A stretch of 64,000 nt of DNA from CAYTBN01 sp964436045 (GTDB lineage: Bacteria; Myxococcota_A; UBA796; UBA9615; CAYRNR01). The stretch is from contig CAYTBN010000022.1 in the NCBI GenBank assembly GCA_964436045.1, positions 1 to 64,000 of the forward strand, given 5' to 3'. The notes beneath the pieces are model-generated. The model saw only the letters and a list, made by a program, of their open reading frames with translations. It was not told the DNA's origin and ran no database searches. Positions 1 through 9,754 of this stretch are shown here, in pieces. Each line of letters begins with the position of its first letter. Positions within the stretch are counted from its first letter, which is position 1. Both the position numbers and the translations under genes were made by a program.

Positions 1-1397
<1,397 letters not shown>

Positions 1398-1401
<4 letters not shown>

Positions 1402-3170
1402 TCGCTCAGATCGACCCGGTGGATCTCGTCACCGGCGCTCACGTACAGGGTCTCCATGGTCGGACTGACGGCGATGCGCATGCGGTCCTTGGGATTGCCG
1501 AACATCTGCAGCTTGCGCAGGAATTTCCCGCGCTTGTTGTAGGTGTACAACCAGCCGGCGTCCGTGGCGATATAGAGGTTGTCGTCCGCGTCGGTGGCCA
1601 TGTCCCAGTCCTCGCTGCCGTCCTCATCCACCGGCTTCTTGAGCCACTTACCCTGCTGGAAGCCGTCGACCAGGGCGTACTCGATGACCTCGTTACCCTC
1701 GTGACGGACGAGGAGCTTGCCGTCGAGGACCACGCCCGCCTGGATCTGGTCGGCGACCTCGAACTTGACCTGCTGGTCGCCGGCCGGCGAATAACCCCAG
1801 ACCTCGCGGCCGAGCAGGAAGTAGAAGACGTCGCCCCACCAGGTAATGATCGGCGTGGCGCAGCCGCGGCCCGGGTGGACGCCGAAGGACGATGGGATCA
1901 CCCAATCCCCCTTGGCGTTGCCCTCCTCGTCGAAGGTCTGGACCCGCAGGGTGCTGTCGATCACCGCTAGCACGTCGTAGTTACCCACCGCCGCGTACAC
2001 CGGCTGTTCGAACTCGCCGGCGCCGTCACCCGGGGCAGCGCCGGTGGCGTAGGGGTCGCCCTCCTCGCCGAACCAGGACCAGGCGATACCGGGCTCCTTG
2101 CCGATGAGCTTCTCCGAGCGGCCGTCGGTGGTGAACCACTGGACTCGGTTGTTGCCCACGTCCGCCACCACCACACCGCCCGCGCTGTTGACGTCCATCG
2201 AGACGGGCTCGGAGCGACCGTTGAGCGCACCCACCTCCAGGCCAGTCGTACCCCAGGCCGGGATGTTGTGACGGCGGGACGAGATGAGGATCTCGTGGGC
2301 CCGGAAGGCCTTGACCAGATCCTCGATCCAGTAGACGTCGTCGCCAGTGGCCCGGGCCAGCGCGGTCTCCAGGTAGGGGATGGCGTTGACGTCCTTGAGG
2401 CGCTGGACCTTCTCGATGGCCTCCTCGTCGAACTGCAGGAAGCTGGCGCGGTAACCGGGCGGCACCAGCTCCTGGACCTTCTCGTCGATGTGGAGCGGCC
2501 CGTGAACCGCGGCCCGGGCCAGGAACTTGAAGTTGCGCGAGTACTCCTCGCCCGCCTTGCAACCGGCGTAGGCGTCACTCCGCGCCAACACGTACGCGGC
2601 CGCCAGCTCCCCGTGCTCCTTGCCCTCCATCCACTTGTCGAGCTTGACCGTGCCCTCGCCGAGGCGAGTCGGGTAGTCCAGGGCGATCTCGGCGATGTGG
2701 CTGTTGTCGAAGATCGACCCCTGGTAGACCTCCTTGACGGAGACCTTCAACTTTCGGATCGGCTTGCCAATCCGCAGCTCGTGCCGGGTGAACCGGTCGC
2801 CGAACTCCAGGTTCCGGGTCTCCGCCCCCTCCTCGCTGACGAAGACGATCTCGGCGACCTTGAGCCGATTCTGCTCACCGAAGCGCTTGGTCCCATCCGA
2901 GAAGTCCCCGGCCCAGATCGAAACCGTGCCCACGTCGGTCATCCGGCCCAGGTCGATCTCGATCCACTCGTCGATCCCGGCGCCAGCCTGGCCCTCGCTC
3001 CACGACGTGTCGATGCGTCCGTCGAAGGCCATCTCCGGTCCACGGTCGGTCTCTCCGTCTTCGTAGCTACTCGAGGCCTGGACCCTCACCCGGGGGGCCT
3101 TTGCCGACGCCGTCGTCGCCACGAACATCAGGACCAGAGTGCCGCACAGCAATCGCAGGTGACTCATCAC
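1398..3170 (-). CDS. Secreted discoidin/NADase-type glycan-binding and NHL-like beta-propeller protein
   Basis: The 590-residue product starts with a signal peptide (cleavage near ATTASA-KAP). Residues about 26-155 resemble an F5/8 type C or NADase-type glycan-binding domain, with MAFDGRIDTSWSEG and EWIEIDLGRMTDVGTVSIW typical of that fold. A helical middle follows, with repeat-like segments around 160-290. From about 300 there are beta-propeller blades; VVVADVGNNRVQWF is NHL-like, and the C-terminal part has DDNLYIATDAGWLYTYN and ETLYVSAGDEIHRVDL. I infer a periplasmic or surface protein that binds glycans or partner proteins; no enzyme motif is evident. The start is the first of two adjacent ATGs; the second would also work. 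It shares a GTGA overlap with the downstream membrane-anchored gene. Confidence 0.75.
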
Positions 3171-3182
3171 TGCCTTCCTTCC

Positions 3183-3216
3183 ATACCAGGGCCGTAGGAG
3201 TGCAACGCCTTGGTAT
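3183..3216. promoter_or_regulatory. Imperfect inverted repeat upstream of the secreted beta-propeller gene
   Basis: The arms ATACCAGGGC and GCCTTGGTAT (9 of 10 complementary, the remaining pair G-T) are separated by 14 nt. The element begins 13 bp upstream of the ATG at 3170 on the minus strand. It could be an operator or a 5'-leader hairpin. There is no T-run on either side, so it does not look like a terminator. Confidence 0.4.
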
Positions 3217-3285
3217 CAGGCCGTAGTTTCCAGCGTCAAGGACGCCCGCGGCTGGCATTTCATTCGGCGGCGGGCCGGGACGGGG

Positions 3286-4422
3286 TCAGGGGAGGATGAA
3301 GCGAACGCGGTCGAGGCAGTCCCACCCCAGGTAGGATTGTCCCGGCAACTCCCCGGCCGGGAAGGGCCGGAACTGGGCGAAGCCCTGGAAGGCCTCGGGG
3401 GGCAGGGGCACGTTGCACCATGGGTTGTGGTAGACGCGCAGGCTGAACACAGCCCGGTCCCGCTCCCACTTCTTGTCCACCATCACGACGGCCGAAATGG
3501 GTCGCGCGCTGGGCCGGGCGAAGATCGCCGCCGCACGGCCGTTGGCCTTGTAGCTCTTCACCCGCTCCAGCCGCCCACCGCGGGTGGTCCAGCAGAACGA
3601 GAAGTTGGCCTTGTTGTAGAAGAAGTCCTCGAGGTAATTGGCCGGAAGGTCCCACTCCTCGTTGCCAAAGAACGCCAGCACCAGCGGGGTCTCGTCGCCG
3701 GTCTGGGCCACGACCCGCGCCGCCTTCTCCTCCAGCACGGCTCCCAGCGACTCAAGCACGCTGGGGGTGCGCAGGGGGGTGATGCGGAACTTGACCAGGT
3801 CGGTCTGGGGCTGGCGTAGGCGGTCCAGGATCGAGAACTCCAGGTGGATGTGGTCGTCCCGGTACTCGGCGTACTTGCCCTCCCAGTTGGTGTCTTCGAG
3901 GCTGTTGAGCCACACCTCCAGCGCCCGCCGGATGGGCCGGGGATCGAAGTTCGTCGGCAGCCAGCGCTTGAGATAGACGCTGAACATGAACCGGTGCTCG
4001 ATCTCCTTGAGTTCCCTCAGCAGACGCCGGAACGGACGCATGCTTCCCCGCACCTGCACCTCGGGGATGAAGGACTGCACCGCGATCGAGAAACTCCCGG
4101 AGTTGTCCGCCAGGGCGACGGTCATCGCCTCCTGGTCGTCGATGGGGTAGGAGAGCACCTTCAACGAGTTGTTCAGCATGGCCTCGTGGAGCACGATCTC
4201 CGTGAAGGCCTGGAAGAAGGTGGGGTTGTCCAGCGCGAACAATCGTTCGCGATAGCCGTCCTGGGCGTCTGCCCGCAGCCTCCGGAACCAGGTCTCGATC
4301 TGCTCCTTGAATCTCACGATCGCCGGCTCTGGTCGAGTACAGAGGGTGGCTACGAACGAGGGATGGCTCGGCGGGAGGTCCTCCAGCTTGGCCACGAAAT
4401 CGTCGGAGTAGAGTTGCGGCAT
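3286..4422 (-). CDS. Conserved-looking protein of unknown function
   Basis: I choose the ATG at 4422 (378 residues, beginning MPQLYSDDFVAKLEDLPP). The frame stays open to a GTG at 4542, but the residues before 4422 look like low-complexity read-through. No signal peptide or membrane helix is seen, so the protein is probably cytoplasmic. The N-terminal 120 residues are helical (AIVRFKEQIETWFRRLRADA). A middle segment (LGAVLEEKAARVVAQ followed by TPLVLAFFGNEEW) has an alpha/beta look seen in some nuclease-like hypothetical proteins, but I cannot find a catalytic motif. It stands alone, divergent from the EcsC-family gene across 232 bp. Function is unknown. Confidence 0.6.
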   Translation of the reverse strand: MPQLYSDDFVAKLEDLPPSHPSFVATLCTRPEPAIVRFKEQIETWFRRLRADAQDGYRERLFALDNPTFFQAFTEIVLHEAMLNNSLKVLSYPIDDQEAMTVALADNSGSFSIAVQSFIPEVQVRGSMRPFRRLLRELKEIEHRFMFSVYLKRWLPTNFDPRPIRRALEVWLNSLEDTNWEGKYAEYRDDHIHLEFSILDRLRQPQTDLVKFRITPLRTPSVLESLGAVLEEKAARVVAQTGDETPLVLAFFGNEEWDLPANYLEDFFYNKANFSFCWTTRGGRLERVKSYKANGRAAAIFARPSARPISAVVMVDKKWERDRAVFSLRVYHNPWCNVPLPPEAFQGFAQFRPFPAGELPGQSYLGWDCLDRVRFILP

Positions 4423-4591
4423 CGCGCTCGGCAGTTCGTCCCTTTGACGGGTCCCGTGGACGCACGGCGGCCCGTTGTGATGGTTCGGCCGGGGTCGATT
4501 ATCCAGCATCCGGGCGGACGCCTGCAATCCCCCCTCGGCCACCGTTCACCATGCGTTTCGCCAAAAGAGGTCGTTCGCGCGCGCGAAGCGG

Positions 4592-4620
4592 TTGCCCTGG
4601 AGCGGGACCAATGGCAAAAT
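4592..4620 (+). promoter_or_regulatory. Candidate sigma-70 promoter for the ecsC/tol cluster
   Basis: TTGCCC (4592-4597), a 17-bp spacer and CAAAAT (4615-4620) match the -35 and -10 consensus at 4 of 6 positions each, 34 bp upstream of the ATG at 4655. This is a weak match in GC-rich DNA, but it is the best one in the divergent region. Confidence 0.3.
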
Positions 4621-4654
4621 TCGCCTGTTTTCACATGGTGTTACGCCGAACTCG

Positions 4655-5374
4655 ATGGCTCCACGAACCCACTTCCGCGACGTCGCGCCGCTGCTGACCG
4701 AGCAGGTCTTGCCCGCTCTGTACCGGGTAGCGTCCGTGGATCCAGAAGCCTTCCTGGCCCAGCTCCGTCGACGGGGGGTTCGGGTCCACACGCTGGATGA
4801 CCTGCGTGAGGTGGAGGGGGAACTCATCGATCGGGTCGCCAAGGACGAGATCCGGTCCGCCAGGAGGATGTCGGCCCTCTCGGGTGTCGGACTGGGTATG
4901 GGAGGTTGGCTCGCCATACCGCCGGACGTCGCCAGTCAGGTCGTCGCGCTGCTCAAGCTGGCGCAGCGGATGAGCCTGCTGTACGGCTTCGACTACCGGG
5001 CCGGTTCCGGCGAGATCGAGCTGTGGAAGGCGATGGCCGATGCGGTCGGTGCCGTGGTCGATCTGACCGGGACGCCGGACGACAGGGCCCGCAGGCTGCC
5101 CGCGCAAGTGGGGCGGAGCCGGCTGGCCCTGCACCCCATCGCCTGGCGACTGGCCCAGGCGGTGGTGCGGCGCCTCGCGTTTCGGATATCGACCCCCCTG
5201 GGGCGAATGGTCCCCGTCCTGTCGGGCGGGATCGGAGGGGCGACCAACTACGTTCAGATGGGACGCGCGGGCCAGCGTATGATGGCCTATTATCGCGCGC
5301 GCCGGGGCCCGGATACGAAGGGGCCGGACGCGCCGTTCGAAGTCGAAGTGGTGCGGGCTCCGGGCGACGCCTGA
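4655..5374 (+). CDS. EcsC-family protein
   Basis: The 239-residue product matches the general build of EcsC-family proteins. It has an N-terminal helical part containing VDPEAFLAQLRRRGV, a Gly-rich hydrophobic segment (SALSGVGLGMGGWLAIP) at about residues 75-95, LLKLAQRMSLLYGFD just after it, and a second Gly-rich segment near the C-terminus (VLSGGIGGATNYVQM). The biochemical role of EcsC is not settled; in Bacillus it is associated with the Ecs ABC transporter locus, but no such transporter is seen here. I prefer the ATG at 4655 to an upstream TTG at 4592, because the family-like sequence begins after it and a candidate promoter covers the TTG. It is followed 32 bp later by tolQ and probably co-transcribed. 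Confidence 0.75.
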   Translation: MAPRTHFRDVAPLLTEQVLPALYRVASVDPEAFLAQLRRRGVRVHTLDDLREVEGELIDRVAKDEIRSARRMSALSGVGLGMGGWLAIPPDVASQVVALLKLAQRMSLLYGFDYRAGSGEIELWKAMADAVGAVVDLTGTPDDRARRLPAQVGRSRLALHPIAWRLAQAVVRRLAFRISTPLGRMVPVLSGGIGGATNYVQMGRAGQRMMAYYRARRGPDTKGPDAPFEVEVVRAPGDA

Positions 5375-5406
5375 GCCAGGGCGCCCCGGGGCAGGAGGAG
5401 CGAAGA

Positions 5407-6120
5407 ATGCCGGGACCGACGTGGATCCTGTTGGCAACGGTGGGCGAGGAGCAGCTCGGGACGTGGTCGATCATCGCCAACGCCGACGTGATGGTGAAGA
5501 TGGTGCTGCTCCTGCTGCTGATCTTCTCGGTGATCAGCTGGGCGATCATCGTGTTCAAGGCGATCGTCATCGCCCGCGCTCGCCGGGCGTCGAACCGCTT
5601 CGTGGAGTTCTTCTGGAACTCCTCGAGCTTCGAGGACGCCTACAGCGCCTGCGGCCAATTCGGTCCCGCGTCGGTGGCGGCGGTGTTCAAGTCGGGCTAC
5701 GGAGAGATGAAGAAGGCCCAGGAGAGCAAGAGCAAGGACTCGACGACCCACCTGTCGACGGTGGACGTGGTCGGCCGGGCCATGCGCAGGGAGACCTCGA
5801 TCCAGCTGGCGTCGCTGGAGCGGCTCGTACCGTTCCTGGCCACCGTGGGCAGCGCATCGCCCTTCATCGGCCTGTTCGGCACCGTCTGGGGCATCATGCG
5901 CGCCTTCCAGAAGATCGGCGCCACCGGGGAGACCTCGCTGATGGCGGTCGGCGGCCCGATCTCCGAGGCGTTGATCGCCACGGCCCTCGGCCTGTTCGCG
6001 GCCATCCCCGCGGTGATGTTCTACAACTACTTCGTCGGCAAGATCCGCGGCCTCGGACAGGCAATGGACAACTTCACCTACGACTTCCTCAACATCGTCG
6101 AACGACATTTCGGGAACTGA
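5407..6120 (+). CDS. tolQ: TolQ proton-channel subunit (MotA/TolQ/ExbB family)
   Basis: The 237-residue protein is preceded by a good ribosome-binding site (GGAGGAGCGAAGA-ATG). TolQ forms the inner-membrane proton channel with TolR and uses proton motive force to drive TolA-dependent outer-membrane constriction during division. Three hydrophobic segments are visible: one near residues 30-55, and two in the C-terminal half in the diagnostic pattern LATVGSASPFIGLFGTVWGI and PISEALIATALGLFAAIPAV. The length is normal for the family. The tolR, tolA-like and tolB genes follow at once, which favours TolQ over ExbB. Confidence 0.93.
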   Translation: MPGPTWILLATVGEEQLGTWSIIANADVMVKMVLLLLLIFSVISWAIIVFKAIVIARARRASNRFVEFFWNSSSFEDAYSACGQFGPASVAAVFKSGYGEMKKAQESKSKDSTTHLSTVDVVGRAMRRETSIQLASLERLVPFLATVGSASPFIGLFGTVWGIMRAFQKIGATGETSLMAVGGPISEALIATALGLFAAIPAVMFYNYFVGKIRGLGQAMDNFTYDFLNIVERHFGN

Positions 6121-6123
6121 ACG

Positions 6124-6588
6124 ATGGGCATGCAGGTCGAACAGGGAGGTGACGGCGGTCGCGGACAGAGCTCGGGGACCGTGCTGTCGGAGATCAACGT
6201 CACACCCTTTGTGGACGTGATGCTCGTGTTGCTGATCATCTTCATGGTCACCGCCCCGATGCTGACCCAGGGCATGGAGCTGGACCTGCCCCGGGTGCGG
6301 GGCGAGACCCTGATCGAGGACGACCAGCACCCGCTGGTGATGGAGATCGACGCCGAAGGGCGGCTCTACCTCAACCAGCACGAGTTCACCCTGGCGGAGA
6401 TGGAGAGCAAGCTGCCCGCGATCTACGCCGAGCGATCCAAGAAGGAGCTGTTCATCCGCGCCGATGGCGCGGTCACCTGGAACTTCCTGGCCCAGGTGAT
6501 GGCCGCTGCCCGGCTGGCGGGGATCGCCCAGGTCGGCATGGTCACCGAGACGGAGGGTTTCACCGACGAGGACGAAGAGGCCGAGTAA
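6124..6588 (+). CDS. tolR: TolR (ExbD/TolR family)
   Basis: The 154-residue product begins 3 bp after the tolQ stop. It has a short cytoplasmic start, then the hallmark INVTPFVDVMLVLLIIFMV: a single membrane helix with the essential Asp of the proton path (FVDVMLV). A periplasmic domain of about 95 residues follows (ELDLPRVRG, then ELFIRADGAVTW near the end), as expected for TolR. It works with TolQ as the stator-like proton channel. The acidic C-terminal tail (TDEDEEAE) is short and unremarkable. Length and order match canonical Tol operons. Confidence 0.93.
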   Translation: MGMQVEQGGDGGRGQSSGTVLSEINVTPFVDVMLVLLIIFMVTAPMLTQGMELDLPRVRGETLIEDDQHPLVMEIDAEGRLYLNQHEFTLAEMESKLPAIYAERSKKELFIRADGAVTWNFLAQVMAAARLAGIAQVGMVTETEGFTDEDEEAE

Positions 6589-6602
6589 GGCGGCCGGTGA
6601 CG

Positions 6603-7388
6603 ATGAGACGCGCCAACGACCAGATCGCGATCTTCTACCTGGTGGGGCTCCCGCTCGCCGCGGTGGCCCATGGCGTCCTGATGCTGTCGTTCCTGGTGTT
6701 CCGCACACCCACCCAACCCCTGCTGAATCCCGACGACGTGATGCAGGTGGCGATGGTCACCCTCCACCGGGACGCCAACGTTCTGCCCGAGAAGGTGATG
6801 GTCGCGCCTCCGGTGGTGACCGGCGACCTGGGACGCCGGCGCGACACCCCGGTGGTGCCGGACCAGATGGTGCTCGAGACGCCCGATGCCGAGGACAAGC
6901 TGGGCGAGGACAAGGTCCCGGAGAACGACGAGGCCCGCAAGCAGCGGCGTGAGGACAGGATCGCCAAGGCCGACGTGTTCGACGCCCCCCCCGGCCCGGA
7001 GACCCACGTACTGACCGATCCGAACTCCACCGTCACCAGCCTCGCAGACGTCTACGCCAGTGGCAGCGGGACGAACGCCGCCGATCCCGAGCTCGCGCAG
7101 TACGTCCGCGACTGCAAGGAGCGGATCATGGAGAAGTGGCACGTGATGCCCTCGGTGGCGGCTGCGAATCCGGACCTGACCGTCGTGATCGGCGTGCGGA
7201 TCGACGACAACGGCAAGATCGAACAGACCAAGATCGTCGAGGGTTCCGGCAACCGCCAGTACGACTCGGCGACCTTCCGGGCCGTCCGCCAGATGGGCTC
7301 CTTGCCCGCGCCCCCCAGCGCCAAGATCATGGGCTACGCCGAGGGCGGTGTGTTCATCCGGTTCAAGGCGTCGGACAAGGTGTTCTGA
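6603..7388 (+). CDS. tolA: TolA/TonB-like energy-transducing protein
   Basis: The product is 261 residues from the ATG at 6603 (an in-frame GTG at 6597 is possible). It has a cytoplasmic stub, one membrane helix at about residues 8-32 (FYLVGLPLAAVAHGVLML), a charged linker (KVPENDEARKQRREDRIAK) and a C-terminal TonB/TolA-type domain (YVRDCKERIMEKWHVMP, VIGVRIDDNGKIEQ, FRAVRQMGSLPAPP). It should link TolQR in the inner membrane to TolB and the outer membrane. The linker is far shorter than the long Ala-rich helix of enterobacterial TolA, so tolA is assigned from position as much as sequence; TonB-like would be the cautious name. Confidence 0.8.
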   Translation: MRRANDQIAIFYLVGLPLAAVAHGVLMLSFLVFRTPTQPLLNPDDVMQVAMVTLHRDANVLPEKVMVAPPVVTGDLGRRRDTPVVPDQMVLETPDAEDKLGEDKVPENDEARKQRREDRIAKADVFDAPPGPETHVLTDPNSTVTSLADVYASGSGTNAADPELAQYVRDCKERIMEKWHVMPSVAAANPDLTVVIGVRIDDNGKIEQTKIVEGSGNRQYDSATFRAVRQMGSLPAPPSAKIMGYAEGGVFIRFKASDKVF

Positions 7389-7475
7389 ATCGACTGGTCT
7401 CCGCTGGAGTCGGAAGAACGGGGTGGCTAGGATGGTTCTTCCGATGGCGCGACGCGAAACCGGGGCAATCGAAAC

Positions 7476-8789
7476 ATGCTGACACAACCGCGGATTTCCA
7501 TGCTGATCCTGGTCCTGGCGGCCGGGTTCATCTTGGCCCCCCCCGAGCACGCGGGAGCCGAGATCTACATCGACGTGAGCGGGCAGGGTGACTTCCCGCT
7601 GGCGGTGTCCGAGTTCAAGCAGATCGGGAAGAAGCACGAGGCCGGCGAGGTCCTGACCCGTGTCCTGCGGCGCGACCTGCAGATGAGCGGCTGGTTCCGC
7701 ATGATGGATCCGGCGGCCTTCCTGGAGGATGCCCAGGCCACGGGCCTGCGAATCGGCGAGTTCGATTTCGAGGACTGGCACACACTGGACACCGCCGGGC
7801 TGGTCAAGGCCGGCTACGAGATCGACGGCAAGCAGCTCTCCGTCGAGGTCCGGGTGTACCACGTGCTGGAGCAGGAGATGATCCTCGGCGACGTGCTCTC
7901 GGGCGACCTGGTGGACCCGGAGGCACTGGCGCACCGCATCGCCGACGTCGTGATCGAGGCCTTCACCGGTCAGAAGGGGCCGTTCTCGTCGCGGATGGTG
8001 TGCGTGGCAACCCACACCGGAAACAAGGAGATCTACCTGGTCGACATGGGCGGGCGCGCGAGCCGGATGACCAGCAACGGGCAGATCAACCTGTCGCCGA
8101 GCTTTAGTCCCGACGGCGGCAAGGTGGCGTACACCTCCTACGCTGCGGGCAACCCGGACGTCTGGGTCCACGACCTGGGCGCGGGGGCCGACACCCTGCT
8201 GTCCAACCGGCCGGGGATCAACCTGGGGGCGGACTGGAGCCCCGACGGCGCCCGCATCGCCCTGACCCTGAGCCACGTCGGCGACTCGGAGATCTACACG
8301 GTCAACGGTTCGGACGGGAACGACCCGGTCCGGCTGACCTCCTCCTGGGGCGTCGACGTGAGCCCCGATTGGTCCCCGGACGGCAGCCGCATCGCCTTCA
8401 CCTCTTCGCGCCACGGCAATCCCCAGATCTTCGTGATGGACCGCAGCGGGGGCCGCGTCACCCAGATCACCTTCGGCGGCAACCACAACGTGTCGCCAGC
8501 ATGGTCACCGGACGGCGCGAAGATCGTCTTCGCGGGTCGGGACAAGGGACGGTTCGACATCTTCGTGTGCAACGCCGACGGCAGCAATCTGCGCCGGCTC
8601 ACGCAGTCGCCGGGGGATGACGAGGATCCGACCTGGTCCCCGGACGGGCGCTACATCGCCTTCTCCAGCGACCGCGAGGGCGGTGGCAAGCAGCTGTTCG
8701 TGATGACCGCCGACGGCCGCAACATCACCCGCGTCAGCGACGGCCGCGGCTCGTACACCAACCCGGACTGGGCGCCCACCTACCCGTGA
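7476..8789 (+). CDS. tolB: TolB periplasmic beta-propeller protein
   Basis: The 437-residue protein has a signal peptide (LILVLAAGFILAPPEHAGA), a TolB N-terminal alpha/beta domain to about residue 150 (VLTRVLRRDLQMSGWFRMM is typical) and a C-terminal propeller. The blades show the recurring SPDGxxIAFxS pattern, for example SFSPDGGKVAYTSY, DWSPDGSRIAFTSSR and TWSPDGRYIAFSSDR. TolB is the periplasmic partner of TolA and Pal. An 87-bp gap separates it from tolA, and its TGA overlaps the GTG of the next gene by 4 bp. Unusually, no pal or cpoB follows. Confidence 0.95.
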   Translation: MLTQPRISMLILVLAAGFILAPPEHAGAEIYIDVSGQGDFPLAVSEFKQIGKKHEAGEVLTRVLRRDLQMSGWFRMMDPAAFLEDAQATGLRIGEFDFEDWHTLDTAGLVKAGYEIDGKQLSVEVRVYHVLEQEMILGDVLSGDLVDPEALAHRIADVVIEAFTGQKGPFSSRMVCVATHTGNKEIYLVDMGGRASRMTSNGQINLSPSFSPDGGKVAYTSYAAGNPDVWVHDLGAGADTLLSNRPGINLGADWSPDGARIALTLSHVGDSEIYTVNGSDGNDPVRLTSSWGVDVSPDWSPDGSRIAFTSSRHGNPQIFVMDRSGGRVTQITFGGNHNVSPAWSPDGAKIVFAGRDKGRFDIFVCNADGSNLRRLTQSPGDDEDPTWSPDGRYIAFSSDREGGGKQLFVMTADGRNITRVSDGRGSYTNPDWAPTYP

Positions 8790-9748
8790 GCCCACCCCTC
8801 CCCGGCGCCCTGGGACTGCCACCGCGCGCGGCCGGAATCGACATCGGCACCAACACCTGCTCGATGGCCGTGGTGGGCCGCGTCGGCGCAGGTCCCGTGT
8901 ACGAGATCCTCGAGGACTACGCGGTCGTCACCTCTCTGGGTCGAGGCCGCGACGAGGAAGGCCGGCTCCATCCGGACTCCATCACCCGGACCATGACCGT
9001 CCTGCGCATGTTCCGCCGACGACTGCAGATGATGGACGTACCCCAGGTACGGATCGCGGCCACCAGCGCGGTGCGCGACGCCCCGGACGGTGGCGACTTC
9101 GCCAACGCGGTGGCGGACGAGTTGGACGCCTCGGTGGCGATCCTCAGCGGCGAGGAGGAAGCGGCGACCGTCTACTCGGCCGTCGACAGGGAGTTCGGCG
9201 ACCGCGGCGTCCTCGCCATGGTCGACGTGGGAGGCGGATCCACCGAGCTGGCCCACGGCAGCCACGGCCGGATGAGGCAGCGTGTGTCGGTGGACCTGGG
9301 CGCCCTGCGCTGTACCGAGGGGGAGTTGCGGGGCATCGCTCCCCCCGAGGCCGCCGACCTCCGGCGCCTCGAGGGGATGATACGCGCCGCGTTACGGCCA
9401 ATCCCCGCGCCGGACGGCCCCCTGGTCGTGGTGGGCATCGGTGGCACGGCGACCATCCAGCTGGCGGTCCGAGACGCCATCGATCCCTACGACGGCAGAC
9501 GGATCCATGGGGTGCCGCTCGCCGTTGACGAGCTGAGGGGGCTGGTGGCGCGGGGATCGCGGATGACCGTCGCCGAGATCGCCGCCCTGCCCGGGATGGA
9601 AGCGGGTCGCGCGCCCTACGCCCTGGCAGGTGCCATGATCCTGCAGGGAGCCCTGGAGCACCTGGGCGTGGACTCGATGCTCGTCAGCGATCGCGGACTT
9701 CGATACGGATTGCTCCTGCGTCCCTACCCCGACATGCGAATCCGCTGA
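8786..9748 (+). CDS. Ppx/GppA-family phosphatase
   Basis: The 320-residue product is the size of the two-domain ASKHA core only; there is no C-terminal HD-like extension as in E. coli Ppx or GppA. The motifs are clear: AGIDIGTNTCSMAVVGR (phosphate loop 1), IAATSAVRDA, ILSGEEEA and MVDVGGGSTEL (loop 2), then VVGIGGTATIQLAV. These enzymes hydrolyse polyphosphate and/or pppGpp, and which substrate is used here cannot be told from sequence. The gene starts at a GTG overlapping the tolB stop (GTGA), so it is coupled to the Tol operon. It converges with the Omp85 gene across only 6 bp. Confidence 0.85.
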   Translation: MSPPLPGALGLPPRAAGIDIGTNTCSMAVVGRVGAGPVYEILEDYAVVTSLGRGRDEEGRLHPDSITRTMTVLRMFRRRLQMMDVPQVRIAATSAVRDAPDGGDFANAVADELDASVAILSGEEEAATVYSAVDREFGDRGVLAMVDVGGGSTELAHGSHGRMRQRVSVDLGALRCTEGELRGIAPPEAADLRRLEGMIRAALRPIPAPDGPLVVVGIGGTATIQLAVRDAIDPYDGRRIHGVPLAVDELRGLVARGSRMTVAEIAALPGMEAGRAPYALAGAMILQGALEHLGVDSMLVSDRGLRYGLLLRPYPDMRIR

Positions 9749-9754
9749 TCGCGC

